NCBI RefSeq assembly: GCF_918741275.1
Contig: NZ_CAKKNA010000012.1
Coordinates: forward strand, 43,104 to 107,103
DNA length: 64,000 bases
Reading direction: 5' to 3'
DNA from: Bacillus sp. CECT 9360
Lineage (GTDB): Bacteria; Bacillota; Bacilli; Bacillales; DSM-1321
The notes under the pieces: generated by a model
The model's input: the letters and a program-made list of their open reading frames with translations, nothing else
What the model was told of the DNA's origin: nothing
Databases searched by the model: none
Part shown: piece by piece, positions 9,594 through 17,866 of the stretch
How the letters are laid out: each line of letters begins with the position of its first letter
Position numbering within the stretch: the stretch's first letter is position 1
Program-made: the position numbers and the translations under genes

Positions 9594-10127
9594 TTGAAAG
9601 TTGCAATTGGAAGCAAGAACCCGGCGAAGACGCAGGCTGTCATGGATGCATATGGCCAGTCTGCAGAGGTCATTTCGCTAGATGTTCCATCAGGAGTCGC
9701 TGACCAGCCTTTCTCTGATGAGGAAACGATTGAAGGAGCGGGTAACCGTGCAAAAAATTGTTTGAAACAAAGCGACGCTGTGATTGGCATCGGCCTTGAA
9801 GGAGGAGTTGTCCAAACCGAATATGGTTTATTTGTCTGCAATTGGGGAGCATTGGCTGACCGGGATGGGACCATCGTGATTGCCGGTGGTGCCAGGGTCC
9901 GACTGCCCGATAATATCTCCCAAAGGTTGATTGCAGGTGAGGAGCTGGGACCTGTTATGGACGATTTCACAAAAAAGCAAAACATCCGAAAAAAGGAAGG
10001 GGCCATCGGTGTCTTTACAAATGAACGGGTTACGCGTGCTGAAATGTTTCAACACATTATGAAAATGCTTATCGGTCAATATGAATATAACGAGAAATGC
10101 ATGAAAAATCCTTGTCATACACTTTAA
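9594..10127 (+). CDS. DUF84 (YjjX-like) inosine/xanthosine triphosphatase
   Basis: House-cleaning NTP phosphatase of the YjjX/DUF84 family, expected to hydrolyse ITP/XTP and other non-canonical nucleotides. The N-terminal KVAIGSKNPAKTQAV and GIGLEGGV motifs are typical. TTG at 9594 is the start: GGAGGGA lies 9 nt upstream and translation then opens directly with the family's KVAIGS strand. A longer frame from 9534 overlaps ytoP and lacks a ribosome site. Length is 177 aa. The last codons form the left arm of the downstream terminator. Confidence 0.85.
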   Translation: MKVAIGSKNPAKTQAVMDAYGQSAEVISLDVPSGVADQPFSDEETIEGAGNRAKNCLKQSDAVIGIGLEGGVVQTEYGLFVCNWGALADRDGTIVIAGGARVRLPDNISQRLIAGEELGPVMDDFTKKQNIRKKEGAIGVFTNERVTRAEMFQHIMKMLIGQYEYNEKCMKNPCHTL

Positions 10128-10142
10128 GCGACAAGGATTTTT
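10107..10142 (+). terminator. Terminator overlapping the DUF84 gene end
   Basis: AAATCCTTGTC pairs with GACAAGGATTT, followed by a T-rich tail. The left arm is coding sequence of the preceding gene. Being between convergent genes it may also serve ytoQ. Confidence 0.75.
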
Positions 10143-10145
10143 ATT

Positions 10146-10589
10146 TTATTTTTCAAAAATGTAAGATAAAACCTTTAAAGTCTGGTTTACAGATTCAACA
10201 GTCACGCTCGCTTTACCTGATAATTCTTTAAGCGGATGGTGCAATTCCTCAGGACGGATCAAGATAAGCGGTTTTCCGTGAGATATGGCCGCACTCGCAT
10301 CCATTGCTGTATTCCATTGCTTATACTTCTCCCCGAACAAAGCAATGACAAGGTCTGACTTCTTTAAGAGCAGCTCAGTACGCAGATTATTGATGCTTGA
10401 AGCTGCAGCGTCCTTCAATATACTGGAAGACTGAGGGCCTAAGATTTCCTCTCCGACAATATCCGAACGTTCATGGTTTTCCATCGGGCCGACAAATTCG
10501 AGCGGAAGCTGCAAAGCCTCGCTTTTTTCCTTCAGTTCATTTCGCCAAGCCGTGTGAATTTCACCTGCCAAATAAACGATCATTTTCAT
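10146..10589 (-). CDS. ytoQ: YtoQ family protein (deoxyribosyltransferase-like fold)
   Basis: A 147-residue protein of the YtoQ family, which is related to nucleoside 2-deoxyribosyltransferases. Typical segments are the N-terminal IVYLAGEIHTAWR strand-loop, LKKSDLVIALFGEKYKQWNTAMDASAA in the middle and KPLILIRPEELHHPLKEL. The enzymatic activity of this family has not been demonstrated to my knowledge. GGAGGCGACAGT precedes the ATG on the minus strand. It is monocistronic and divergent from ytpP. Confidence 0.85.
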   Translation of the reverse strand: MKMIVYLAGEIHTAWRNELKEKSEALQLPLEFVGPMENHERSDIVGEEILGPQSSSILKDAAASSINNLRTELLLKKSDLVIALFGEKYKQWNTAMDASAAISHGKPLILIRPEELHHPLKELSGKASVTVESVNQTLKVLSYIFEK

Positions 10590-10752
10590 ACTGTCGCCTC
10601 CAAACTAATATGTTGTTACTTAGTTTAGTATAATCACCATTAAATTGCATTTTATTTGGTCTGTGCTTATTTGTTTGGTATTATCAAAATAGCATTGGAC
10701 AACACTAGCTTTTAACGATTGATGATAGATATACGATGGAGGAGAATGATTT

Positions 10753-11064
10753 ATGAAACAGTTGGAATCAGAAGCGCAATATGATGAACTGAAAAACGCC
10801 GGTAAACATATCTTTTTATTTTCGGCAAATTGGTGCCCGGATTGCCGAGTAATTGAACCACTCCTGCCTGAGGTTGAACAGAAATATCCGGAATACGCTT
10901 TTATTCATGTAGACCGGGACGAATTCATCGATATTTGCGCGGCAAATGATGTTTTTGGAATTCCGAGTTTCATTGCCTATGAAGATGGTAAAGAATTAGG
11001 CCGATTTGTCAGCAAGGACCGTAAGACGCAACAGGAGATTGAAAATTTTATTCAATCGCTGTAA
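10753..11064 (+). CDS. ytpP: YtpP, thioredoxin-like protein
   Basis: A 103-residue thioredoxin-fold protein with active site WCPDC (Cys28, Cys31) rather than the WCGPC of classical thioredoxin, and the cis-proline in FGIPSF near residue 75. It probably acts in cytoplasmic disulfide exchange; the changed dipeptide between the cysteines implies a different redox potential or partner. GGAGGAGAATGATTT precedes the ATG. Only a tandem-repeat array separates it from ytpQ downstream. Confidence 0.88.
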   Translation: MKQLESEAQYDELKNAGKHIFLFSANWCPDCRVIEPLLPEVEQKYPEYAFIHVDRDEFIDICAANDVFGIPSFIAYEDGKELGRFVSKDRKTQQEIENFIQSL

Positions 11065-11085
11065 TTAGAGCTTAGGAATTTTATA

Positions 11086-11294
11086 AATGTGATAATCGAG
11101 CAGAAATTATGATGATCGAGCGGCAAATCCGGGCATCGAGCAGAAATTGTGATGATCGAGCACAAATCCGGGTAATCGAGCAGAAAATATGATAATCGAG
11201 CACAAATCCGAATAATCGAGCAGAAATTGTGATGATCGAGCACAAATTCGGATATCGAGCAGAAATCCAAATAATCTACCAGAAATAATAATTA
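11086..11294. repeat. Tandem array 1: ~20-bp degenerate units
   Basis: About nine or ten consecutive units of 19-20 bp follow the pattern CA(G/C)AAAT....AT.ATCGAG. Two subtypes alternate through much of it: one with GTGATG in the variable part and one with CCGGGT or CCGAAT, so a 40-bp higher-order period is visible. The array occupies the ytpP-ytpQ gap. Frames through it are artefacts of the repeat. Confidence 0.9.
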
Positions 11295-11297
11295 TTA

Positions 11298-11317
11298 CCC
11301 CCATCCATGGATGGGGG
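11298..11317. repeat. Perfect 20-bp palindrome before ytpQ
   Basis: CCCCCATCCATGGATGGGGG is a perfect palindrome lying between tandem array 1 and the ytpQ ribosome site. It lacks a T run, so a terminator role is doubtful; a protein-binding site or repeat remnant is possible. Confidence 0.6.
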
Positions 11318-11351
11318 CAATTTATTCTCAGGAGCAGAGGGGGGAGCTAGA

Positions 11352-12158
11352 ATGAAAATGGATGGAAGGAAAATGAAGGACATGCTGAAGCAACGAATTG
11401 GTTCGGATAATCGGACATTTAGCTTCGATAGCAAGAAAGATGTTCTTCGTATAGAAAACACCACAACAGGAAAAGGGATATCCATCGAATTGGCAGGGAT
11501 TATCGCAAAGTGGGAAACACTTAAGGAAAAAGCAGTCGATGAAGTCGTCTATTACGTGGAAGAGGCGTTGAACGTAATGGGGGAAGAGCATACATTGGAA
11601 GGCCGCGAAAAACAAATTTATCCTGTTATAAGATCTACATCATTTCCGGAAGAGGCTGCGGAAGGGAACCGGTTTTTCTTCGATGAGCATACAGCGGAGA
11701 CAAGAATTTATTATGCACTGGACCTAGGAAATACGTACCGCCTGATAGACGAGGAGCTGTTAAAGAAAGAAAATTGGGACACTGAACGGATTCGCCAGGT
11801 AGCGCGCTTCAACGTCCGCTCTCTTGCCACGTCGGTAAAGGCAGATACGGTGGCAGAAAATACATTTTACTTTCTGAATACAAACGACGGATATGATGCA
11901 AGCAGAATTCTAAATGAAGCATGGTTGAGAGAGATGAAAGGCAAAATGAAGGGCACGATGGCAATCGCCATTCCCCATCAGGATGTCATCATTATCGCGG
12001 ATGTCGAAAACGATACGGGCTATGATATATTGGCGCAAATGGCGATGAGCTTTTTTGCAAGCGGACATGTTCCGATCACTGCATTGTCTTTCCTTTATGA
12101 AGAAGATGGACTTGAGCCGATCTTCATATTGGGGAAAAATAAGAAACGCGAGCAATAA
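11352..12158 (+). CDS. ytpQ: YtpQ, DUF1444 family protein
   Basis: A conserved cytoplasmic protein of the DUF1444 family (YtpQ), 268 aa from the start chosen. Function is unknown. Recognisable blocks are [13 protein letters not shown] near residue 90 and a C-terminal [15 protein letters not shown] segment. ATG at 11352 is preferred, as a strong AGGGGGGAG site lies about 5 nt upstream; the in-frame ATG at 11307 lies inside the palindrome region and has no ribosome site. In B. subtilis ytpR normally follows; here it is absent and sftA comes next. Confidence 0.8.
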   Translation: MKMDGRKMKDMLKQRIGSDNRTFSFDSKKDVLRIENTTTGKGISIELAGIIAKWETLKEKAVDEVVYYVEEALNVMGEEHTLEGREKQIYPVIRSTSFPEEAAEGNRFFFDEHTAETRIYYALDLGNTYRLIDEELLKKENWDTERIRQVARFNVRSLATSVKADTVAENTFYFLNTNDGYDASRILNEAWLREMKGKMKGTMAIAIPHQDVIIIADVENDTGYDILAQMAMSFFASGHVPITALSFLYEEDGLEPIFILGKNKKREQ

Positions 12159-12179
12159 TTCTTAGGTAGCAATAAAGCC

Positions 12180-12248
12180 GGAGTTGAATTTTCATGGAAA
12201 CAGCAAATGATATTGCTGTATCAGATGGGAATTTTACTCCTTTTTTTA
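12180..12248 (+). terminator. Terminator after ytpQ (branched hairpin)
   Basis: An outer stem with GGAGT/ACTCC ends encloses a perfect inner hairpin ACAGCAA/TTGCTGT, followed by seven Ts. It isolates ytpQ from sftA. Confidence 0.65.
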
Positions 12249-12334
12249 TTGTCCTATATTAATAAGTGTAGAATTTTGTCGAAATAAGAGTTGATGTTTG
12301 AAATATCACTACTTAGGGATAAGTAGGTGGAACC

Positions 12335-12397
12335 ATGAAATTGCAGCCTGACAGCCAATGTTATCCAAACAATCCGCATATTGTACCAATCTGTTAA
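12335..12397 (+). CDS. Possible 20-codon small ORF upstream of sftA
   Basis: An ATG with AGGTGG 4 nt upstream opens a 20-codon frame rich in Pro and Asn, with two Cys, one of them the last residue. It lies in the gap where ytpR is found in B. subtilis. I do not recognise the peptide. It could be a genuine short peptide or chance; the ribosome site is the only positive sign. Confidence 0.25.
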   Translation: MKLQPDSQCYPNNPHIVPIC

Positions 12398-12425
12398 TTT
12401 TTCTACAAATTTTGTGAAATGCTGT

Positions 12426-12431
12426 TAAAAT
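12426..12431 (+). promoter_or_regulatory. Extended -10 candidate for sftA
   Basis: TGTTAAAAT is an extended -10 element (TGnTAAAAT) 35 nt before the proposed sftA start; no good -35 is visible. Confidence 0.35.
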
Positions 12432-12465
12432 GAGTAAAGAATGAGTGATAGAAAGAGTGATATTT

Positions 12466-14892
12466 TTGAAATGGTATAAAAAAGTGAGAAACTGGTTTCA
12501 AGATGAAGAAATCATTGAAATAGAAGAAATTATCCTTGATGAACCAATTGATAAAGAAAAATTAAAAAAGATGGACTTTTCTAACCTTAAGGAAAAAACG
12601 AAATCAATTCAGGTGGGACCCGGGGCGGCACCCATTTCTCCAATGAAAACAAACGCTCCGGATGCAAAGGTTCTCTATCAATACCCGAAAGGAAATTTTA
12701 AATTTCCATTGATACCGGACCATGACCGGTTAAACAGAAAAAAAGAGGCAGAGCACAGAGGCGGGGCTGCCGAACAGAAGCGGACAGGACGCCAGGAGCA
12801 GACTGAAACGAGGAGAAAAGTGGCTCCGGTATCTGTTGAAAATAAGCCGAGGAAGATTCAGCCTTCCAATATTCCGTTCCGGCCTACAGAAACTCCATCT
12901 CCCATTTACGGATTAGAGCAGCGACCGGAAAAGAAAGAACCTAAAGAGCAAGATAAAGTTGAATTCGAGCTTAAAAGCAAGGAACCAACTCCTGTAAAGC
13001 TGGACAGAGAGCCGTATGATGTTCCTGCCATCTACCGAAAAAAAGAAAAGGAAATATTGTCTGAAGTTGCTGCTTCTTCACAGTCTTCCGTTTTATCAGA
13101 GGATGTTGCTGAACCTGATAACAGCTGGGTGTCCACAACTGAACCGGACTTGGGCACAAATCTACATAGTGAAACTGCAGAGTTAGAGCATGATAGATAT
13201 AATGATTCAAGTGAAAATCGACTTCATGCATTCGAAGGAAAAGCTGTTTCCACAAATCCCGAAAAGAAGGTCGAAGAAGAGCTGGAGACAGGACGTCCGC
13301 GAAAAAAACATCTCCCATTCAATGTGATGATGACAAAGCAAGATAAAGATGTTTGGAAGCAAAGTGGAGGACTTGTAAAAAAAAACCGTTTAGAGCATGA
13401 AACGAATAAAAGACAAGAAGAAGCACTTGCTATGAAAAGTAAAGATGACGATGCAAAAGAGGCACCTTATTATGCTTTCCCATCCATTAATTTGCTGACA
13501 CCACCGGCCTATGCCCAAAGTGATCGGGAGTGGTTGAATAATCAGTCGCAATTATTAAATGACACGCTGAAAAACTTCAATGTCAGGGCGAAAGTAGTAA
13601 ATGTAACGCAGGGACCTGCGGTGACGCGTTTTGAAGTACAGCCGGAACCGGGAGTTAAGGTCAACAAGATTACGAATTTATCAGATGATATTAAGCTTAG
13701 CCTCGCTGCGCAGGATATCCGGATGGAAGCACCCATTCCAGGAAAACACACAATCGGGATTGAAATTCCGAATCGTAAAAGCAAACCGGTATTTTTACGA
13801 GAGGTGCTTGAAAGTGAAGCGTTCAGAAAAAACACATCACCTCTGGCTGTTGCGCTTGGACTGGATATTTCCGGAGAGCCAATCGTCACTGATTTAAATA
13901 AAATGCCGCATGGGTTAATCGCTGGCGCGACAGGCTCGGGTAAGAGTGTATGTATTAACACGATGCTTATCAGTTTGTTGTATAAAGCTACACCTCAGGA
14001 ATTGAAGCTTCTGCTGATTGATCCAAAGGTGGTCGAGCTAGCGCCTTATAATAACATTCCTCATCTTGTAAGCCCGGTCATCACCGATGTTAAGGCTGCT
14101 ACTGCGGCATTGAAATGGGCGGTTGAAGAGATGGAGCGCCGTTATGAGCTATTTGCCCATACTGGTGTCCGCGATATCAGTCGTTTTAATGAAATGGCTG
14201 AAAAATCCGGGCAATACGCTGATAAGCTGCCTTATATCGTTGTGATCATCGATGAGCTTGCTGATTTAATGATGATGTCACCTGCGGATGTAGAGGAAGC
14301 GATCAGCCGGATTGCCCAGAAAGCTCGCGCATGCGGTATTCATCTGATCGTTGCCACACAGCGGCCTTCTGTGGATGTTATTACAGGATTAATTAAAGCG
14401 AACATTCCTACACGGATTGCTTTCTCCGTTTCCTCACAGGTGGATTCCCGTACAATCATTGATAGCGGGGGCGCCGAAAAGCTGCTCGGTAAAGGAGATA
14501 TGCTGTTCGCGGAAAATGGATCTTCGAAATCGGTTCGCTTGCAAGGCACATATGTTAGTGATGGAGAAATCGATCAAGTCGTGAGGCATGTGAAAAACGA
14601 ACAAGCGCCGAATTATTTATTTGCACAGGAAGAACTGTTGAACAAGGCCCAGGTTTCTGAAGAGACGGATGAATTATTTTATGAGGCCTGCGAATTCGCG
14701 GTCAATCAGAACGGCGCATCTGCTTCCAGCCTTCAAAGAAGGTTTCATGTAGGCTATAACAGAGCCGCAAGATTGATTGAAGTGATGGAACGCCAAGGAA
14801 TTCTTTCTGAATCAAGAGGCAGCAAACCTCGCGATGTGTTAATATCTGAAGAGGAACTTGAATATATCCTTGAGACGAATGGCGAAAACTAA
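12466..14892 (+). CDS. sftA: SftA, soluble FtsK/SpoIIIE-type DNA translocase
   Basis: Septum-associated ATP-driven DNA translocase that moves chromosome termini out of the closing vegetative septum. There are no membrane segments, unlike SpoIIIE. Residues 1-330 are charged, low-complexity linker; the motor follows with Walker A GATGSGKS (Lys near residue 493) and Walker B VVIIDELADLMMM (about 593-605), and the C-terminal gamma winged-helix (about 725-790) recognises orienting DNA sequences. Start TTG 12466 is chosen because AAAGAG lies 8 nt upstream; GTG 12445 is the alternative. It is upstream of the NAPRTase gene and murC. Confidence 0.92.
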   Translation: MKWYKKVRNWFQDEEIIEIEEIILDEPIDKEKLKKMDFSNLKEKTKSIQVGPGAAPISPMKTNAPDAKVLYQYPKGNFKFPLIPDHDRLNRKKEAEHRGGAAEQKRTGRQEQTETRRKVAPVSVENKPRKIQPSNIPFRPTETPSPIYGLEQRPEKKEPKEQDKVEFELKSKEPTPVKLDREPYDVPAIYRKKEKEILSEVAASSQSSVLSEDVAEPDNSWVSTTEPDLGTNLHSETAELEHDRYNDSSENRLHAFEGKAVSTNPEKKVEEELETGRPRKKHLPFNVMMTKQDKDVWKQSGGLVKKNRLEHETNKRQEEALAMKSKDDDAKEAPYYAFPSINLLTPPAYAQSDREWLNNQSQLLNDTLKNFNVRAKVVNVTQGPAVTRFEVQPEPGVKVNKITNLSDDIKLSLAAQDIRMEAPIPGKHTIGIEIPNRKSKPVFLREVLESEAFRKNTSPLAVALGLDISGEPIVTDLNKMPHGLIAGATGSGKSVCINTMLISLLYKATPQELKLLLIDPKVVELAPYNNIPHLVSPVITDVKAATAALKWAVEEMERRYELFAHTGVRDISRFNEMAEKSGQYADKLPYIVVIIDELADLMMMSPADVEEAISRIAQKARACGIHLIVATQRPSVDVITGLIKANIPTRIAFSVSSQVDSRTIIDSGGAEKLLGKGDMLFAENGSSKSVRLQGTYVSDGEIDQVVRHVKNEQAPNYLFAQEELLNKAQVSEETDELFYEACEFAVNQNGASASSLQRRFHVGYNRAARLIEVMERQGILSESRGSKPRDVLISEEELEYILETNGEN

Positions 14893-14986
14893 CGTCATCA
14901 ATCGGGCCGCGATCATTTATAATTTTGGATATCATAAATGGTAACTAAGCTAAGGGCTTTGAATAGGAATTAGGGGAGCACTTTGG

Positions 14987-16084
14987 ATGAAGGAAATCGA
15001 GTTGAAATTGAAGGGTGAAATCAAGAGGTTAACGAATCATACTTTTAAATTTGATGAAAGAGTGAAGGAGGGATGGTTTTCGGCCGTTTATTTTCTAAAA
15101 ACGAAAGAAATCGCTGAAGATTTTTGTCCCGATCATACCGTAACGATGCAATTCTTTCAAAGAAAACATGCCGTACTGTGCGGAACAGATGAAGTGATTG
15201 CATTGATCAAGACATTCGCGGACCATCCTGATTCGCTTGAAATTCACTCTTTACAAGACGGCGATCAAATCAGTCCGTTTGAAACGGTCCTTACGATTAC
15301 GGGACCTTATCAGGAATTCGGCTATCTAGAAGGGATCATTGATGGCATTCTCGCCCGCAGAACTTCCGTAGCCACAAATGTATATAATGTTGTAAAGGCC
15401 GCAGCTCATTCAGGAACACAAAAACCTGTGATTTTCATGGGTGATCGCGATGACCATTTTACACAGCAGGCCGGAGACGGCTATGCCGCCTATATTGGCG
15501 GAGCCACTGCCCAGGCTACTCATGCCATGAGCGAATGGTGGGGCAAAAAGGGTATGGGGACGATGCCGCATGCGCTTATTCAGCTATTTAATGGCGATAT
15601 TGTCGCAGCTTCTGAAGCTTATCATAAAAAATACCCAGAAGATGAATTGATCGCGCTTGTTGATTATAACAATGACGTGATTACCGATTCATTGAAGCTA
15701 GCCAGAGCCTTTGGTGATACTTTGCGCGGGGTCCGGATAGATACATCGAAAACAATGATCGATAAATATTTTGTTAGGAATCAACATCTGCTTGGTACTT
15801 TTGATCCAAGAGGAGTGAACGCAGAGCTGGTATTTGCGTTGCGTAAGGCGCTTGATGAGGAAGGCTTTCAACATGTACGCATCCTTGTAAGCGGAGGTTT
15901 TACCAAAGAGAGGATCGAGGAATTTGAGCAAGCTGGTGTTCCCGTCGATTTGTACGGAATTGGCAGCAGTCTCTTGAAAATTACCGTGAGCTTCACTGGC
16001 GATAATGTGCTTTTGAATGGTAAACATCAGGCAAAAGAGGGGCGCAGATACCGCCCGAATCCAAGACTTGAAAGAGTGGAATAG
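14987..16084 (+). CDS. Nicotinate phosphoribosyltransferase family protein
   Basis: A 365-residue protein of the nicotinate phosphoribosyltransferase family, which joins nicotinate to PRPP to give nicotinate mononucleotide for NAD salvage. The segments MGDRDDHFTQQAGDGYAAYIG (about residue 160), TMPHALIQLF with the conserved histidine (about 190), ALVDYNNDV and the GIGSSLL phosphate loop near 327 fit the shorter class of the family rather than the ~490-residue PncB (YueK) type. AGGGGAGCACTTTGG precedes the ATG. It stands between sftA and murC. Confidence 0.82.
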   Translation: MKEIELKLKGEIKRLTNHTFKFDERVKEGWFSAVYFLKTKEIAEDFCPDHTVTMQFFQRKHAVLCGTDEVIALIKTFADHPDSLEIHSLQDGDQISPFETVLTITGPYQEFGYLEGIIDGILARRTSVATNVYNVVKAAAHSGTQKPVIFMGDRDDHFTQQAGDGYAAYIGGATAQATHAMSEWWGKKGMGTMPHALIQLFNGDIVAASEAYHKKYPEDELIALVDYNNDVITDSLKLARAFGDTLRGVRIDTSKTMIDKYFVRNQHLLGTFDPRGVNAELVFALRKALDEEGFQHVRILVSGGFTKERIEEFEQAGVPVDLYGIGSSLLKITVSFTGDNVLLNGKHQAKEGRRYRPNPRLERVE

Positions 16085-16155
16085 ATGTCGAACAGGGAAT
16101 TTCCAAAGTTTTTAATTATTGGCATGCACCTTACATAGTCGACATGCGGAAAAAG

Positions 16156-16164
16156 TGATATAAT
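16156..16164 (+). promoter_or_regulatory. Extended -10 promoter candidate for murC
   Basis: TGATATAAT is an extended -10 with a perfect TATAAT, about 160 nt before the murC start. No consensus -35 is present at the right spacing. Confidence 0.45.
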
Positions 16165-16321
16165 TGGCTTCATTGACTGAAGTAGAAAACCTAAATGAAA
16201 CAGCAAAGAATTAAGCCATCATTATGGGTAAATGGAGCCTTACGCTCTGTCCATTGATAGGCAAATAACAGAAAACGTCATATACTGTCATACAGATAGA
16301 CGACTGGTGGAGGTTCTATTT

Positions 16322-17629
16322 ATGACTGCTTACCATTTTGTTGGAATCAAAGGTTCGGGCATGAGTGCACTGGCACAGGTGCTTCATGATATGAATCTAG
16401 ATGTTCAGGGTTCCGATTATGAAAAAAATTTTTTTACACAGATTGCTTTAGAAACGGCCGGAATTAAAATCCTTCCATTCAGTGAAGAAAATATACAGCC
16501 GGGTATGACAATCATCGCCGGGAACGCTTTTCCTGATACACACCCTGAGATCACAAGAGCGATGGAACTTGGCTTACCTGTAATCCGTTATCACCGTTTC
16601 CTTGGTGATTTCCTGAAGAGTTTCATAAGCGTAGCCGTAACCGGAGCGCATGGCAAGACGTCAACGACCGGTTTGCTTTCGCATGTCATGAGCGGGCCAA
16701 AGCCGACGTCCTTCCTAATTGGAGATGGCACGGGTAAAGGTGTAGAGGATGCGGAATATTTTGTATTTGAAGCATGTGAGTATCGCCGGCATTTCCTTTC
16801 TTATGTACCGGATTACGCTATAATGACAAACATTGATTTTGATCATCCTGATTATTATGCGAATATTGAAGACGTTTTTCAGGCGTTTCAGGAGATGGCG
16901 CTGCAAGTGAACAAAGGAATCATTGCCTGTGGGGACGACGAACAGCTTCAGCGTATCCAGGCAAAGGTACCGGTGATTTTCTATGGATTTGCCGAGGGAA
17001 ATGACTTTCAAGCAAGAAACATAACAACTTCTGAAAAAGGAACGACCTTCGATGTTTTTGTCAGGAATACGTATTATGAAACATTCACGATCCCGACATA
17101 TGGCAATCACAGTGTACTGAATGCACTTGCAGTTATTGCCTTGTGTAAATATGAGAACTTGGATACAGAAGCGGTCAAAGCTCAGCTTTTAACATTCAGT
17201 GGAGTAAAACGCCGTTTTACTGAAAAAGCAGCGGGAAGCCAAATTATAATTGATGACTATGCACATCACCATACCGAGATTAGAGCAACGATAGATTCAG
17301 CGAGGCAAAAATATCCGGAGCGGGAAATCGTAGCTGTGTTTCAGCCGCATACTTTCACTCGCACCCAAGCATTCCTAGGGGAATTTGCCGAAGCGCTTAA
17401 TTTAGCGGATAAGGTATATCTTTGCGAAATATTTGGCTCCGCCCGTGAAAATCAAGGCAAGCTTACGATTGAGGATTTACGAGAGAAAATTCCAGGTGGG
17501 GAAATCCTTAGTGAAGAAGATACCGCTCCGTTATTAAAGCATTCTAATGCCGTGATTTTATTTATGGGTGCCGGGGATATTCAAAAATTCCAGGAAGCTT
17601 ATGAAAAGTTAATTCAGCAGGTACAATAA
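16322..17629 (+). CDS. murC: UDP-N-acetylmuramate--L-alanine ligase
   Basis: Cytoplasmic Mur ligase that adds L-alanine to UDP-MurNAc, the first step of the peptidoglycan stem peptide. The N-terminal Rossmann [11 protein letters not shown], the ATP-binding loop GAHGKTST (about residue 107), the central-domain [11 protein letters not shown] and the C-terminal [10 protein letters not shown] (about 315) are all present. ATG 16322 follows GGTGGAGG by 7-9 nt; the in-frame extension upstream to 16232 has no family similarity. Length is 435 aa, typical for Bacillus. Confidence 0.94.
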   Translation: MTAYHFVGIKGSGMSALAQVLHDMNLDVQGSDYEKNFFTQIALETAGIKILPFSEENIQPGMTIIAGNAFPDTHPEITRAMELGLPVIRYHRFLGDFLKSFISVAVTGAHGKTSTTGLLSHVMSGPKPTSFLIGDGTGKGVEDAEYFVFEACEYRRHFLSYVPDYAIMTNIDFDHPDYYANIEDVFQAFQEMALQVNKGIIACGDDEQLQRIQAKVPVIFYGFAEGNDFQARNITTSEKGTTFDVFVRNTYYETFTIPTYGNHSVLNALAVIALCKYENLDTEAVKAQLLTFSGVKRRFTEKAAGSQIIIDDYAHHHTEIRATIDSARQKYPEREIVAVFQPHTFTRTQAFLGEFAEALNLADKVYLCEIFGSARENQGKLTIEDLREKIPGGEILSEEDTAPLLKHSNAVILFMGAGDIQKFQEAYEKLIQQVQ

Positions 17630-17630
17630 G

Positions 17631-17667
17631 AAAAGCGGAAATCCAGTTTGATGGATTTCCGCTTTTT
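17631..17667 (+). terminator. Terminator after murC
   Basis: AAAAGCGGAAATCCA pairs with TGGATTTCCGCTTTT across a 6-nt loop, a perfect 15-bp stem ending in Ts. Confidence 0.9.
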
Positions 17668-17699
17668 GCTTCTGAATATTCAATATTCATTTACTGAAG

Positions 17700-17862
17700 G
17701 TAGGACATATCACCGAAATTCACAATATATCAACGAAATCTAGGATATATCACCGAAACTCAGAATATATCACCGAAACTGGACATATCACCGAAATCAG
17801 ATATATCACCGAATTTCGCAATATATGATCGAAATCCAGAGTATATGCCCGAAATCGGAATT
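17700..17862. repeat. Tandem array 2: 18-20-bp degenerate units
   Basis: Eight units of 18-20 bp share ATATCACCGAAAT, separated by variable 5-7-bp spacers such as CAGA or GGAC. The first units are best conserved and the last ones degrade (ATATGATCGAAAT, ATATGCCCGAAAT). The array fills the gap between the murC terminator and the convergent ampS stop codon. Confidence 0.9.
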
Positions 17863-17866
17863 ATTC

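Noticed and set aside
11086..11294. CRISPR-like array
   Set aside because: Units are contiguous and degenerate, with no unique 30-40-bp spacers, and no cas genes are present anywhere in the window.
11052..11304. Minus-strand frames with repetitive CSII/LDHHN peptides
   Set aside because: These are translations of tandem array 1; the unit length is 19-20 bp, not a multiple of three, so any peptide repeat changes frame.
16232..16321. N-terminal extension of MurC
   Set aside because: The in-frame upstream codons have no ribosome site and no MurC similarity, whereas ATG 16322 has GGTGGAGG at good spacing.
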